A DNA stretch of 64,000 nucleotides, taken from assembly GCF_003584135.1 (NCBI RefSeq), contig NZ_QXFI01000026.1, positions 186,001-250,000 on the forward strand, read 5' to 3'. Both the position numbers and the translations under genes were made by a program. The number at the start of each line of letters is the position of its first letter. Within the stretch, counting starts at the first letter, position 1. Shown here in pieces: positions 1 to 11,088 of this stretch. The DNA is from Flagellimonas pelagia. Its GTDB lineage: Bacteria > Bacteroidota > Bacteroidia > Flavobacteriales > Flavobacteriaceae. The notes under the pieces were generated by a model. It was given only the letters and a program-made list of their open reading frames with translations, searched no databases and was not told the origin of the DNA.

Positions 1-2142
1 TCTTCTGTGGGTGGTACCATCAACGTGGTTACAAAAGCCGCTGACCTTAAAGAAGGAGGAACAATAGCAGCTTCCGTTGGTAACAATGATTACTTGAAGA
101 CTACGATGGCCTACAATACTGGCCTTATGAAAAATGGTCTTTCTGTGAGTGCTCTTTTCGGACGTACGGCAGGTGATGGTTATGTTCAAGGAACTCCATT
201 TGAGGGGTATAACTACTTTGTGGCCATCGGGTACAAGCCAAATGACAAGCACGATTTCCAATTTATGGTAACCGGAGCCCCACAACAGCACTACCAAAGA
301 GGTTTTGCTGAATCTATCAGCAACTATATCAAATATGGTAACAATGGTATAGATCCAAATATCCGTTACAACTCGGATTATGGATATAGAAATGGAAAAG
401 AAGAGACTTTCTCAGGTAACTTCTACCACAAGCCAAAGGCCATGATCAACTGGGATTGGAAAATTTCCGACAAATCTACTTTGTCCTCTGTATTCTATGC
501 ATCCCTTGGTCGTGGTGGTTCCATCGGTTCTATTGGTAGGATCAATGGGGGTCGTTCTTACTACGGTCAATTTAAAGATGCCAACGGACATGTTCGTTTC
601 GACGATATTGTTGCCTGGAACCAAGGCGCTGATATTCCAGCTTTTGGTGACCCAAGAACGGGTTACACTGGAGGAGGGGACCCAATGTACCAAGGTATGT
701 TCGTGAACGGTGGAGATAATTCCTATGGTTTTGAGAGTGATGGTGGACACATCTTTGGTTCAGAGAACGGTATTTCACAACGTTCTTCCATGAACTCGCA
801 CAACTGGTTCGGTACCATCATCAATTTCCATAACGATGTAAACGAAAACTGGGCCTTTGATTTGGGTGTGGATGCCAGAACTTATAAAGGTATCCACTAC
901 AGAAGATTGGTGGATCTTTTGGGTGGAGATGTTTATGTGGATAACGACAACATCAACAACACCTACAATTTTACCACAAACACCTATGCTCCTACTATCG
1001 GAAACATTTGGAACGTTTTCAAGAATGTTGAAGATGAGACCAAAATTGATTATTACAATGATGGTAAGGTAAACTGGTTGGGTGCTTTCGGTCAGGTAGA
1101 ATATAAGAACGATAAGATTTCTGCCTTCTTGCAAGGAGGTGTTTCCAACCAAGGGTTCAAAAGAATCGACTACTTCAACTACTTGGATTCCGATCCAGAG
1201 CAGGAAACCGATTGGATCAATATCGTAGGTGGAAACATCAAAGGTGGTTTGAACTATAATATCGATGAAAAACACAATGTGTTTGCCAATGCAGGGTATT
1301 ACTTGAAGCAACCAATTTTTGATGCTATTTTCTTGAACTTCGTGAACGATGTGAACGACAACTACCAAAACGAGAAAATCCTTGGATTGGAAGTTGGATA
1401 TGGTTTCAGAAGCCAATACTTCAGCACCAACGTCAACTTGTACAGAACTTCTTGGAGTGATAGGTACTTGACAAGTAGCGTAAACGTTACCGATGAGCAA
1501 GGTAATCCACTTTTCCAAGGTACTGCCAACTATGATGGTGTAGAGCAGGTGCACATGGGGGTTGAGGTTGACTTTACGGCTCGTCCAGCTTCTTTCTTGA
1601 CTTTCAACGGTATGTTGTCCATAGGTGATTGGCAGTATTCAGGTAACCCACTAGGAACCGTGTTTGATGACGGGCAAAACAAAGTGGGTGAGGCTACCAT
1701 TATTTTGGATGGAGTAAAAGTTAGTGATGCGGCCCAAACTACTTGGAGATTGGGAGCTACTGTTGAGCCTGTTCAGAACTTGTTCTTCGATACTAGCTGG
1801 TACCACGCGGACAACCTTTATGCCCAGTTCAACGTTTTGGATTTCCAAGATGAGAACAGCGATGGGGAGCCTGATTCAGGTGGTTACCAATTGAAATTGC
1901 CTGCTTATGATTTGATTGATGCAGGTCTTTCTTACCGATTTACTTTGGGCAAAGACAAGGACAAGTACTTGAACCTGCGTTTGAACGTGAACAACGTGTT
2001 CAATGAAATCTATATCTCTGAATCTACTTCCAACAGGGAAGCTCAGGCCGGGGACGAAACTTGGAACGGGGTGAATGTTGCCAACAACGTATTCTGGGGC
2101 TTCGGAAGAACTTGGAACATGGGTCTACGTTACAGATTCTAA
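1..2142 (+). CDS. TonB-dependent receptor, 3' part (5' end outside window)
   Basis: The frame is open from base 1, so the gene starts upstream of the window; 713 residues are visible. The first residues, SSVGGTINVVTK, match the end of a TonB plug domain. The rest is a long run of alternating polar and aromatic strands, as in a 22-stranded outer-membrane barrel, ending in an aromatic residue (GLRYRF). It should take up a bulky nutrient across the outer membrane with energy from TonB-ExbBD. The substrate cannot be read from the sequence. A strong terminator follows directly, so this is the last gene of its transcript. Codon use looks highly optimised (regular AAC, GGT, TTG), which suggests good expression. 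Confidence 0.9.
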   Translation, partial: SSVGGTINVVTKAADLKEGGTIAASVGNNDYLKTTMAYNTGLMKNGLSVSALFGRTAGDGYVQGTPFEGYNYFVAIGYKPNDKHDFQFMVTGAPQQHYQRGFAESISNYIKYGNNGIDPNIRYNSDYGYRNGKEETFSGNFYHKPKAMINWDWKISDKSTLSSVFYASLGRGGSIGSIGRINGGRSYYGQFKDANGHVRFDDIVAWNQGADIPAFGDPRTGYTGGGDPMYQGMFVNGGDNSYGFESDGGHIFGSENGISQRSSMNSHNWFGTIINFHNDVNENWAFDLGVDARTYKGIHYRRLVDLLGGDVYVDNDNINNTYNFTTNTYAPTIGNIWNVFKNVEDETKIDYYNDGKVNWLGAFGQVEYKNDKISAFLQGGVSNQGFKRIDYFNYLDSDPEQETDWINIVGGNIKGGLNYNIDEKHNVFANAGYYLKQPIFDAIFLNFVNDVNDNYQNEKILGLEVGYGFRSQYFSTNVNLYRTSWSDRYLTSSVNVTDEQGNPLFQGTANYDGVEQVHMGVEVDFTARPASFLTFNGMLSIGDWQYSGNPLGTVFDDGQNKVGEATIILDGVKVSDAAQTTWRLGATVEPVQNLFFDTSWYHADNLYAQFNVLDFQDENSDGEPDSGGYQLKLPAYDLIDAGLSYRFTLGKDKDKYLNLRLNVNNVFNEIYISESTSNREAQAGDETWNGVNVANNVFWGFGRTWNMGLRYRF

Positions 2143-2163
2143 TCCGAACCTGAATAAATAATT

Positions 2164-2192
2164 AAAACCCTGCCGTTGGGCAGGGTTTTTTT
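2164..2192 (+). terminator. Rho-independent terminator after the TonB receptor
   Basis: An 11-bp perfect stem (AAAACCCTGCC pairing with GGCAGGGTTTT) with a GTTG loop is followed by a T run. It lies 22 bases after the receptor stop codon. Confidence 0.9.
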
Positions 2193-2233
2193 ATGCTTAA
2201 AATCCGTACTTTTAAAACCACAAACTATACCAC

Positions 2234-2671
2234 ATGGAAATTATAAAGAACCTACACTCCTATTTGGCCTATGTTGTTTTGGCAGTCCTGATCGTGGCTG
2301 TAATCAATGCTCTTTTGGGCTGGATGGGCAAAAAAGACTTCACCATGCATAAAGACCTTCGTATTAGCCTTTTTGCTTTGATATTGAGCCATATTCAGTT
2401 ATTGGTGGGGTTGGTCCTCTATTTTGTCTCCGCTAATGGCCTAAAGGCCATCCAGGCATTGGGTATGAGCGGTTTAAATGCCCCTGCCCGACTCTTGGCT
2501 GTTGAACACCCTTTTATCAACATCATTGCCGTTGCATTGATTACTATCGGTTGGTCCAGGCACAAAAAATTTATGGAAAGCGATAAAAAGTTCAAGACCA
2601 TTACCATCTTCTACGGCCTTGGCCTTTTGTTGATCTTGAGCCGTATCCCTTGGAGCCAATGGTTGGGGTAA
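2234..2671 (+). CDS. Four-helix integral membrane protein, possibly haem-binding
   Basis: This 145-residue protein has four hydrophobic segments, roughly residues 10-30, 42-66, 90-107 and 122-140, with short loops. Several histidines lie in or near the helices (H8, H39, H53, H92, H110). That pattern fits small cytochrome-b-like membrane proteins, but haem binding is only an inference. Similar short proteins are common and uncharacterised in Flavobacteria. The gene stands alone between the preceding terminator and the convergent nuclease gene. The ATG start at 2234 directly precedes the first hydrophobic segment, and no other start is better. Confidence 0.7.
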   Translation: MEIIKNLHSYLAYVVLAVLIVAVINALLGWMGKKDFTMHKDLRISLFALILSHIQLLVGLVLYFVSANGLKAIQALGMSGLNAPARLLAVEHPFINIIAVALITIGWSRHKKFMESDKKFKTITIFYGLGLLLILSRIPWSQWLG

Positions 2672-2678
2672 AGTTGCC

Positions 2679-2698
2679 ATTCCTGCTTTCGTAGGAAT
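2679..2698. repeat. Palindromic half-element (ATTCCTGC/GTAGGAAT)
   Basis: Arms ATTCCTGC and GTAGGAAT (one G-T wobble) flank a TTTC loop, between two convergent gene ends. It is the inverted counterpart of the hairpin at 55361-55380 (ATTCCTGC, GAAA loop, GCAGGAAT), so a dispersed REP-like family is likely. Confidence 0.6.
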
Positions 2699-2699
2699 C

Positions 2700-3737
2700 T
2701 CAATCAACCTCTTTGATCAAAAACACATAAGCGGGAAAGTGATCACTATACCCTGCCGTATAGGTGCCTCCTGAATATGTCCGTAACGGATAACCTTTGT
2801 ATCTCCCTTTTTCTGTTTTGAGGAAAGGAGCGGAAAAAATCCCTGCTTTCCAGAAGGTAAGGCTTTCCCTGTTTTTGGTCACCAAGTTGGGAGTCATGAA
2901 AATTTGGTCAAAAAGGTTCCATTTGTCGCCATAGGCCAAGGAACCGATGCCTTTTCGGAACAAACTTTCCATGGGATTGAACAGGCTTACACTATCTAGT
3001 TGATTTGCTTTGGCCTTGGTTTTCAATATTACTTTTAAACTATTGTCTATGGGGTCATCATTTAAATCACCCATGGCAATGATCTTGGCATCGGGATTCA
3101 AGGTTCGTACCGAGTCAATGATGCGTTTGTTCAACAAGGCGGCCCGCACCCGGAAGGGTTGACTTTTAGCGGGGCCTCCTCTTCGGGATGGCCAATGGTT
3201 CACAATAAAATAGAGTTCCTCTTCATCCATAATGCCACCCACCACCAACTGGTCTCGGGTATATTTACGCTCATCCATATCATCAAAAAGTAAGAGCCGA
3301 TGACTTTTAAAGGAAGTGGGTAAAAACGAGGAGGATTTGTATAACAGTGCCACATCAATGCCCCGCTCGTCCGGCGAATCAAAGTGGATCATTTCATAGC
3401 CTTTATCCAAAAGATTGGGATGATGCACCAAATCTTCAACCACCTTTCGGTTTTCCACTTCACTTAGACCGATAATGTCTGGAGAGGTTTTGGAAGTCTC
3501 CGAACCGATTTGTGCCAATACCTTGGAGAGGTTTTCCACCTTTTTTAGATACCGTTCCTGGGTCCAATGGTAACTACCGTCCGGAGTACGGTCGTCATCA
3601 AACGTGAGCGAATCGTTCTTGGTGTCGAACAGATTTTCACAATTGTAGAACGCAATGGTTCTAAGGGTAAACGTTTTGGACTCTTGTCCATGTAGTGAGG
3701 TCGATATTAATACAAGTAGGCATATTAATAATCGCAT
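2700..3737 (-). CDS. Secreted endonuclease/exonuclease/phosphatase-family protein
   Basis: The protein has 345 residues with an N-terminal signal peptide (MRLLICLLVLISTSLHGQ). The rest carries the EEP fold motifs in order: FYNCENLFD, the metal-binding glutamate in GLSEVENRK, VNHWPSRRGG, the GDLNDDP motif and the C-terminal SDHFP catalytic pair. Members are Mg-dependent phosphodiesterases acting on nucleic acids, phosphoinositides or sphingomyelin. Export suggests attack on an extracellular or periplasmic phosphodiester. It is divergent from a TonB receptor and a DUF5689/lamin-tail lipoprotein, with only 99 bases between the start codons, so the three genes probably form one acquisition locus. 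Family assignment is secure; the substrate is unknown. Confidence 0.85.
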   Translation of the reverse strand: MRLLICLLVLISTSLHGQESKTFTLRTIAFYNCENLFDTKNDSLTFDDDRTPDGSYHWTQERYLKKVENLSKVLAQIGSETSKTSPDIIGLSEVENRKVVEDLVHHPNLLDKGYEMIHFDSPDERGIDVALLYKSSSFLPTSFKSHRLLLFDDMDERKYTRDQLVVGGIMDEEELYFIVNHWPSRRGGPAKSQPFRVRAALLNKRIIDSVRTLNPDAKIIAMGDLNDDPIDNSLKVILKTKAKANQLDSVSLFNPMESLFRKGIGSLAYGDKWNLFDQIFMTPNLVTKNRESLTFWKAGIFSAPFLKTEKGRYKGYPLRTYSGGTYTAGYSDHFPAYVFLIKEVD

Positions 3738-3755
3738 TCTATTTTGAATTTCCTA

Positions 3756-3763
3756 CAAAAATA
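3756..3763 (-). promoter_or_regulatory. -7 promoter element of the secreted EEP gene
   Basis: On the minus strand this reads TATTTTTG, a perfect match to the Bacteroidota -7 consensus TAnnTTTG, 18 bases before the ATG. No clear -33 TTTG was found. Confidence 0.6.
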
Positions 3764-3836
3764 AGTAAGATTGTTCGCTTTTCGCAGTTTGTACAGCAAT
3801 TACAACCCCTTTTTATTTAATTAACCTACTAAAGTT

Positions 3837-6572
3837 ATGAGGACAGCTATGCTCTTGGCTGTGCTTTGTTGTGGCCCCAATCTTTTCGGTCAGCAAGGTA
3901 CAGTGATCAAGGGAAATGTTCTGGAACGGGGTATCAATGTGCCTATTCCCAACATTTCCTTGGCCTTTGAAGGCACTTCAAAAACATTTACAATCGATTC
4001 CGAAGGAAAATTCGAGATTGAAACCTTGGTTTCTGGTGAACAGGTCTTGGTGTTTACCGCCCAGGATTTTGTTCCCAAACGGTTTTCGCTCTTTTTGGAT
4101 GGAAATCCCATTGATTTGGGTATCATTTATCTGGATAGGGACATTGTTCTGGAAAAAACGGACAACCTTATCACTCTTACCGATGTGGAACTTTCCGATG
4201 AGGATACTTCTATCTCCGGAGTGTCAGGATTATTACAGTCTACAAGGGATATTTATTTGAGCAGGGCCGCCTTCGATTTTGGACAAGCTTTTTTTAAGGT
4301 TCGGGGATACGATTCACAAAATGGGGTGGTGTTGATCAATGGTATTCCCATGAACAAGTTTATTGATGGTCGACCCCAATGGAACAACTGGGGCGGACTC
4401 AACGATGTGATTCGCAATCAGGAATATACCAATGCGCTCGAAAGGAATCCTTATACATTTGGAGGTATTTTAGGCAACACCAATATTGATACCCGACCGT
4501 CTGGAATGCGACCGGGATTGCGTGTTTCTTCTTCCATGTCTAACCGAACTTACCGTGGAAGGGTGATGGCCACGTATAACTCAGGGCTGGAAAAAAGCGG
4601 TCTGGCTTATTCGATGTCCGCCTCTCGAAGATGGGCCAACGAAGGGTATGTTGAGGGTACCCTATACGATGCCTATTCCTTTTTTGGAGCTTTGGAATTT
4701 CAGCCAAATTCACAGAATAGTATCTCCTTCTCCGCAATTTTGGCCCGAAACCGGAGAGGCCGTTCCGCAGCCTTGACGGAAGAGGTTTTTGAATTGATGG
4801 GAAACCAATACAACCCATACTGGGGAGAACAGGATGGCAAAATAAGGAATTCTCGGGAGCGGGATATTTTTGAGCCGCTTTTCCTTCTAAACTATACTCT
4901 GGAAACCGAAAAATTGAACTGGACTGTTGGAGCTTCCTATCAAACGGGGAAGTATTCCAGAAGTAGATTGGGGTATTATAATGCTCCAAATCCGGACCCC
5001 GCCTACTACCGATACTTACCTAGTTATCATATCAACAGTTCATTGGGGGCCGATTTTGTAAACGCCGACTTGGCGCGAGAATTGTTTTTGGATAATCCGC
5101 AATGGAAGTGGAGCCAATTGTATGAAGCGAACACTAATAACAATGGTAAAGCAGCTTACTTGCTTTATAATGATGTAGTGGAAGACAAAACCATGACCGC
5201 AGCCACTGGTTTCAACTATAACATTGGTGAACGTTTTCAATTTGGTGGGGGCGTGAATTTTAGAAAGCTGGCGTCAATAAATTACGCCGAGATTACTGAT
5301 ATGTTGGGTTCGGAATACTATGAAGACACGGACACCTTTTCCAATACCTTGAATGATGTCGATGGAAATCTTCAAAAAGTGGAAGGTGAAATCATCAACT
5401 ACAGTTACGAATTTGATGCTGTACAATTGGAAGGATTTGGCCAGATGGCTTACTCGGCTAAAAAATGGAACGGGTTTGCAGCGGCTTCCATTACCAGTTT
5501 CAATGTGCAACGGAATGGACTTTTCACCAACGAGCGCTATTTGGAAAATTCTTTCGGACCAAGTGAAAAAGTGGCCTTTTCGGGACTTGGTCTGAAAGGT
5601 GGATTTTCCTATTTCATCACCGGCAGACATTGGCTAACGGCAAGTGCCGCCAAATTGGAACGGCCGCCTGTGGTTCAGAACATTTTCATCAATCCAAGGG
5701 AACATAACGAGGTAGTCCTCGATATACTCAAGGAAACCATTACCACCGTTGATCTCGGTTATTTTGTTCGCTTGCCCTCATTGACTGGTCGTGTGACCGC
5801 TTTTTACACGCGATTTATGAATACCACGGATATCAACTTTTTCTTTGTGGATTCTGGGCTAGGTTCCGATTTTGTGCAAGAGGTGATCACAGGATTGGAT
5901 AAGCTCCACAAGGGAATCGAGTTTGGATTTCAATACGAGGCATCATCTAGTGTGAAGGTGAATCTTGCCGGGAATTTGGGGAGTTATGTGTATGCCAGCG
6001 ACCCTTGGGTTCAGATTAATTTTGATACTTCTGGCGCAGAAGAAGAACTGATTGCCACCGAAGGAAACGTGGATCTGGGAATTGCCAAATTGAAGGATTT
6101 ACGATTGGCTCAAGGTCCCCAAACGGCTTTGGCCTTAGGAGTGGATTACCGCTCACCTAAATATTGGTGGGTTGGAGCGACTGCCAATTTCCTCACCGAA
6201 AATTATATCAACCTTTCCACCATTGCCCGCACCCAAAGTTTTTTGCTGAATCCCGAAACTGGGGAGCCCTTCCCTGATGCCACCGATGAAAATTTGGCTA
6301 AACTGCTTCGGCAGAAAAAGATGGGGGATATCTATCTGTTGAATCTGGTGGGTGGGAAATCTTGGCTTTGGGGCAAAAAATACATCAGTGCCTTTGCCAG
6401 TGTTAGCAATCTCTTTGATTCGGTTTTTAGGACAGGCGGCTATGAACAAAGTCGTAACGGAAATTTTGGACAGATGCAAAAGGATAACCTGAGCGGGGTT
6501 CCCTCCTTCGGGCCCAAATATTGGTACAGCTACGGGCGGACCTATTTTTTAAACCTGGCAATAAGCTTTTAA
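3837..6572 (+). CDS. TonB-dependent receptor with N-terminal carboxypeptidase-like domain
   Basis: The 911-residue protein begins with a signal peptide ending near FGQQ. A beta-sandwich of the carboxypeptidase-regulatory type follows (about residues 22-105, with GTVIKGNVLERG at its start). The plug lies near 120-230 (FKVRGYDSQNGVVLINGIPMN) and the barrel fills the rest, ending FLNLAISF. It imports a substrate across the outer membrane with TonB energy. The next gene (DUF5689/LTD lipoprotein) starts 11 bases later, and a secreted phosphodiesterase is divergently transcribed. Together these suggest uptake of an organic phosphate or nucleic-acid product, which is inference. Confidence 0.88.
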   Translation: MRTAMLLAVLCCGPNLFGQQGTVIKGNVLERGINVPIPNISLAFEGTSKTFTIDSEGKFEIETLVSGEQVLVFTAQDFVPKRFSLFLDGNPIDLGIIYLDRDIVLEKTDNLITLTDVELSDEDTSISGVSGLLQSTRDIYLSRAAFDFGQAFFKVRGYDSQNGVVLINGIPMNKFIDGRPQWNNWGGLNDVIRNQEYTNALERNPYTFGGILGNTNIDTRPSGMRPGLRVSSSMSNRTYRGRVMATYNSGLEKSGLAYSMSASRRWANEGYVEGTLYDAYSFFGALEFQPNSQNSISFSAILARNRRGRSAALTEEVFELMGNQYNPYWGEQDGKIRNSRERDIFEPLFLLNYTLETEKLNWTVGASYQTGKYSRSRLGYYNAPNPDPAYYRYLPSYHINSSLGADFVNADLARELFLDNPQWKWSQLYEANTNNNGKAAYLLYNDVVEDKTMTAATGFNYNIGERFQFGGGVNFRKLASINYAEITDMLGSEYYEDTDTFSNTLNDVDGNLQKVEGEIINYSYEFDAVQLEGFGQMAYSAKKWNGFAAASITSFNVQRNGLFTNERYLENSFGPSEKVAFSGLGLKGGFSYFITGRHWLTASAAKLERPPVVQNIFINPREHNEVVLDILKETITTVDLGYFVRLPSLTGRVTAFYTRFMNTTDINFFFVDSGLGSDFVQEVITGLDKLHKGIEFGFQYEASSSVKVNLAGNLGSYVYASDPWVQINFDTSGAEEELIATEGNVDLGIAKLKDLRLAQGPQTALALGVDYRSPKYWWVGATANFLTENYINLSTIARTQSFLLNPETGEPFPDATDENLAKLLRQKKMGDIYLLNLVGGKSWLWGKKYISAFASVSNLFDSVFRTGGYEQSRNGNFGQMQKDNLSGVPSFGPKYWYSYGRTYFLNLAISF

Positions 6573-6583
6573 ATATTAAGATC

Positions 6584-7945
6584 ATGAAAAATTTATATTT
6601 AGCCATAATAAGTGCATTGATACTTTTTGCTTATGCCTGTGTGAAAAGTTCCGATTTTGATGCTCCGAAGGAAAATTGCAATACCGATTTAAAGGCGAAC
6701 ATCAGTTTTGTGGAATTGGATTCTCTTTCCACAGAAGAGGTGGTTCAGATTAAAGACAGTTTAATTCTGGAAGGTTATGTGATTTCTTCGGATAAGGCGG
6801 GAAATTTTTTCAGCACCCTTTTCATTCAAGATAAGCCATCCAAACCTACTTATGGTCTTCAACTGGAAGTGGATATACGAAAATCCCATCTGGTATATCC
6901 CGAAGGAGGCAAGGTTTTTCTCAAACTGAAAGATCTCTATATGGTCAACAAGGAAGGGAACATCAGATTGGGAAGTGCTTTTTCTTCGTTTGGGAATCTT
7001 TCCATCGGCAGATTGCCCAACCAAAAAGTATTCGAGCATGTTTTGGTAGCTTGTGATGATCTGGAAAATGTAGAACCTCTTTTGACCACAATTTCAGCTT
7101 TGGACACCCTTCCGCTAAATATTTTGGTTCAGTTGGATGGTTTGGAAGTTGTGGATGAAGAACTAGGGGAACCCTTTGCCATTGCTACAGAGGAAACCGA
7201 ACGACATTTTCAGGATTGCGAAGAAAACGAACTGTTGTTGCTCAACAGTGGGTATGCTGATTTTCAAGCTGAAATCCTTCCAGATCGCAATGGTTCCGTT
7301 ACTGGGGTTTTGGTGAAGGATGGTAAAAATCCCCAATTGATCATTCGAGGTTTGGAGGATATAGATTTTACAAATGAACGTTGTCCGGAAATCATTACCG
7401 AATTTACCTCCACCCAAATTTTTATCTCCGAACTGGCCGACCCCGACAACAACTCAGGGGCTCGTTTTGTGGAACTGTACAACTCCGCTTCCGAACCTTT
7501 GGATTTGAACAAATGGACCCTTCGCCGCTATACCAACGACGGGATAGAAGTGAGTTCCACCATTGATTTATCGGGGTTGATTATTGGTGCCGAGAGCACT
7601 TTGGTGATTTCACCCAATGCCGAGGAATTTCAGTTGGTATATGGGTTTGCTCCGGACTTGGGGGTTTCTACCAATAGCCCGGCCGATTCCAATGGGGATG
7701 ACAATTTGGAACTGGTGGACCCTTTTGGAGCCATCATCGATGTGTTTGGAATTGTCGGTGAAGACGGTTCCAATACCAATCACGAGTTTGAGGACGGAAG
7801 AGCGATTCGTAACCCAAACATTTTGGAAGGCAATCCTATTTACACCTTTTCAGAATGGACTTTATTTAACGATACCGGCGATGCGGGCACCATAAAACTG
7901 CCTCAAAACGCCCCACAGGATTTTACGCCCGGCTTGAGGGATTAA
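6584..7945 (+). CDS. DUF5689 and lamin-tail-domain lipoprotein
   Basis: The frame is open further upstream inside the receptor gene, but ATG 6584 gives a clear lipoprotein signal with the lipobox cysteine at residue 19 (FAYAC), so I use it (453 residues). Residues about 25-250 form a DUF5689-type region with an OB-fold-like stretch (ILEGYVISSDKAGNFF). Residues about 276-445 form a lamin-tail domain (ISELADPDN, FVELYNS, LDLNKWTLRRY). Lamin-tail domains are often found on secreted nucleases and surface proteins. Placement just after a TonB receptor suggests a surface-exposed partner that binds substrate. Its own function is unproven. Confidence 0.8.
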   Translation: MKNLYLAIISALILFAYACVKSSDFDAPKENCNTDLKANISFVELDSLSTEEVVQIKDSLILEGYVISSDKAGNFFSTLFIQDKPSKPTYGLQLEVDIRKSHLVYPEGGKVFLKLKDLYMVNKEGNIRLGSAFSSFGNLSIGRLPNQKVFEHVLVACDDLENVEPLLTTISALDTLPLNILVQLDGLEVVDEELGEPFAIATEETERHFQDCEENELLLLNSGYADFQAEILPDRNGSVTGVLVKDGKNPQLIIRGLEDIDFTNERCPEIITEFTSTQIFISELADPDNNSGARFVELYNSASEPLDLNKWTLRRYTNDGIEVSSTIDLSGLIIGAESTLVISPNAEEFQLVYGFAPDLGVSTNSPADSNGDDNLELVDPFGAIIDVFGIVGEDGSNTNHEFEDGRAIRNPNILEGNPIYTFSEWTLFNDTGDAGTIKLPQNAPQDFTPGLRD

Positions 7946-7962
7946 CAGGGTATCATAAAAAA

Positions 7963-7989
7963 GAAAAGCCCCAAAGTTTGGGGCTTTTC
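7963..7989. terminator. Bidirectional terminator between convergent genes
   Basis: A 13-bp perfect inverted repeat (GAAAAGCCCCAAA and TTTGGGGCTTTTC) around a single G has A and T tracts on both sides. It can stop the DUF5689 gene and the convergent SYLF gene. Confidence 0.9.
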
Positions 7990-8005
7990 CTCTTGGTAAA
8001 ATTTT

Positions 8006-8536
8006 CTAAAAGGCCTTGTAACCAAACTTCTGACCGCCTACCGAGGCATCGGCCATCAGCCCAGCTTTGGGCAGGGCAAATACGGCCACCCCATCCTTGT
8101 ATTTGGCATTAAAGGCAATTCCGGATTTTAGGGCCACGGCAGAGGTTTCTGCGGCAAACTCGAACTTCCCTTCGGTAAAACGTTGTAAATCCGTATCGGT
8201 CTCAAAAAAGATGACCTCAATAATGGCCTGTCCACCAGCTTGTAGGCCAATGTTCAATTTTTTAAGGTCGGCCATCCCAATGGCATTTCCATTTTCATAG
8301 ACTACCCCGTTTCCGGATGCACCACCGATAATAAAGCCACCCTTGCCCACATTGGGGAAGATGACATATCCGGCAGATTTGTCAAAAAAATGTTCCAATC
8401 CAGAATCGGCTTCCAAAAGCTTGGTCTTGGCCTTTACGGCATCGTCCATTATTTTTCGGTCCTTTTTATTCTGTGCAAAGCCAACAGTCCCTATTAACAA
8501 GAGAGCAGTTAGCGCAACGGTTTTTATCATTTTCAT
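8006..8536 (-). CDS. Secreted YSC84/SYLF-domain lipid-binding protein
   Basis: The 176-residue protein has a signal peptide (cleavage near VGFAQ) and one SYLF/YSC84 domain over nearly the whole mature part. Recognisable features are the early KSAGYVIFPNVGKGGFIIGG motif, the glycine-rich strand GASGNGVVYENG, LNIGLQAGGQ, and the C-terminal ADASVGGQKFGYKAF. The family binds phosphoinositides in eukaryotes. Bacterial secreted members are abundant, and their role is unclear, possibly envelope stress. It is monocistronic: a -7 element TACCTTTG lies 25 bases before the start and a bidirectional terminator follows. Confidence 0.85.
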   Translation of the reverse strand: MKMIKTVALTALLLIGTVGFAQNKKDRKIMDDAVKAKTKLLEADSGLEHFFDKSAGYVIFPNVGKGGFIIGGASGNGVVYENGNAIGMADLKKLNIGLQAGGQAIIEVIFFETDTDLQRFTEGKFEFAAETSAVALKSGIAFNAKYKDGVAVFALPKAGLMADASVGGQKFGYKAF

Positions 8537-8561
8537 GGTATCTTGTTTTTTAGTGTTTATC

Positions 8562-8569
8562 CAAAGGTA
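8562..8569 (-). promoter_or_regulatory. -7 promoter element of the SYLF gene
   Basis: On the minus strand this is TACCTTTG, a perfect TAnnTTTG match, 25 bases before the start codon. The 234-base spacer up to katG is AT-rich. It must also hold the katG promoter, for which I see no perfect -7 match. Confidence 0.6.
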
Positions 8570-8695
8570 GAAAATGGTTGACCCTCATTGTGGCAAGACT
8601 TTCCCAATAAATGTTAAGGAATCCCCAAACATTGAAAATTCAAATAAGCAATGATTTAAATCATAGAAAACATTTATGTTTTAATAGTATTTTAA

Positions 8696-10990
<2,295 letters not shown>

Positions 10991-11035
10991 TCAAGTCAGT
11001 TCAAAGTAGAAACTATAGTATTTTAATGAAATAAG

Positions 11036-11070
11036 GCTGCCATGACCCTTAGGGTTATGGCAGTTTTTTT
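11036..11070 (+). terminator. Rho-independent terminator after katG
   Basis: A 12-bp stem (CTGCCATGACCC with GGGTTATGGCAG, one G-T wobble) is followed by seven Ts. It may be leaky, since the ankyrin gene begins 19 bases further on. Confidence 0.85.
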
Positions 11071-11088
11071 ATAACTTTCAATATCGAT

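Noticed and set aside
775..1554. 259-codon minus-strand open frame inside the first TonB receptor gene
   Set aside because: Hydrophobic shadow translation of a strongly coding plus-strand frame, with no recognisable domain.
6521..6583. Upstream extension of the DUF5689 lipoprotein frame
   Set aside because: It overlaps the receptor gene and would bury the lipoprotein signal; ATG 6584 gives a proper lipobox.
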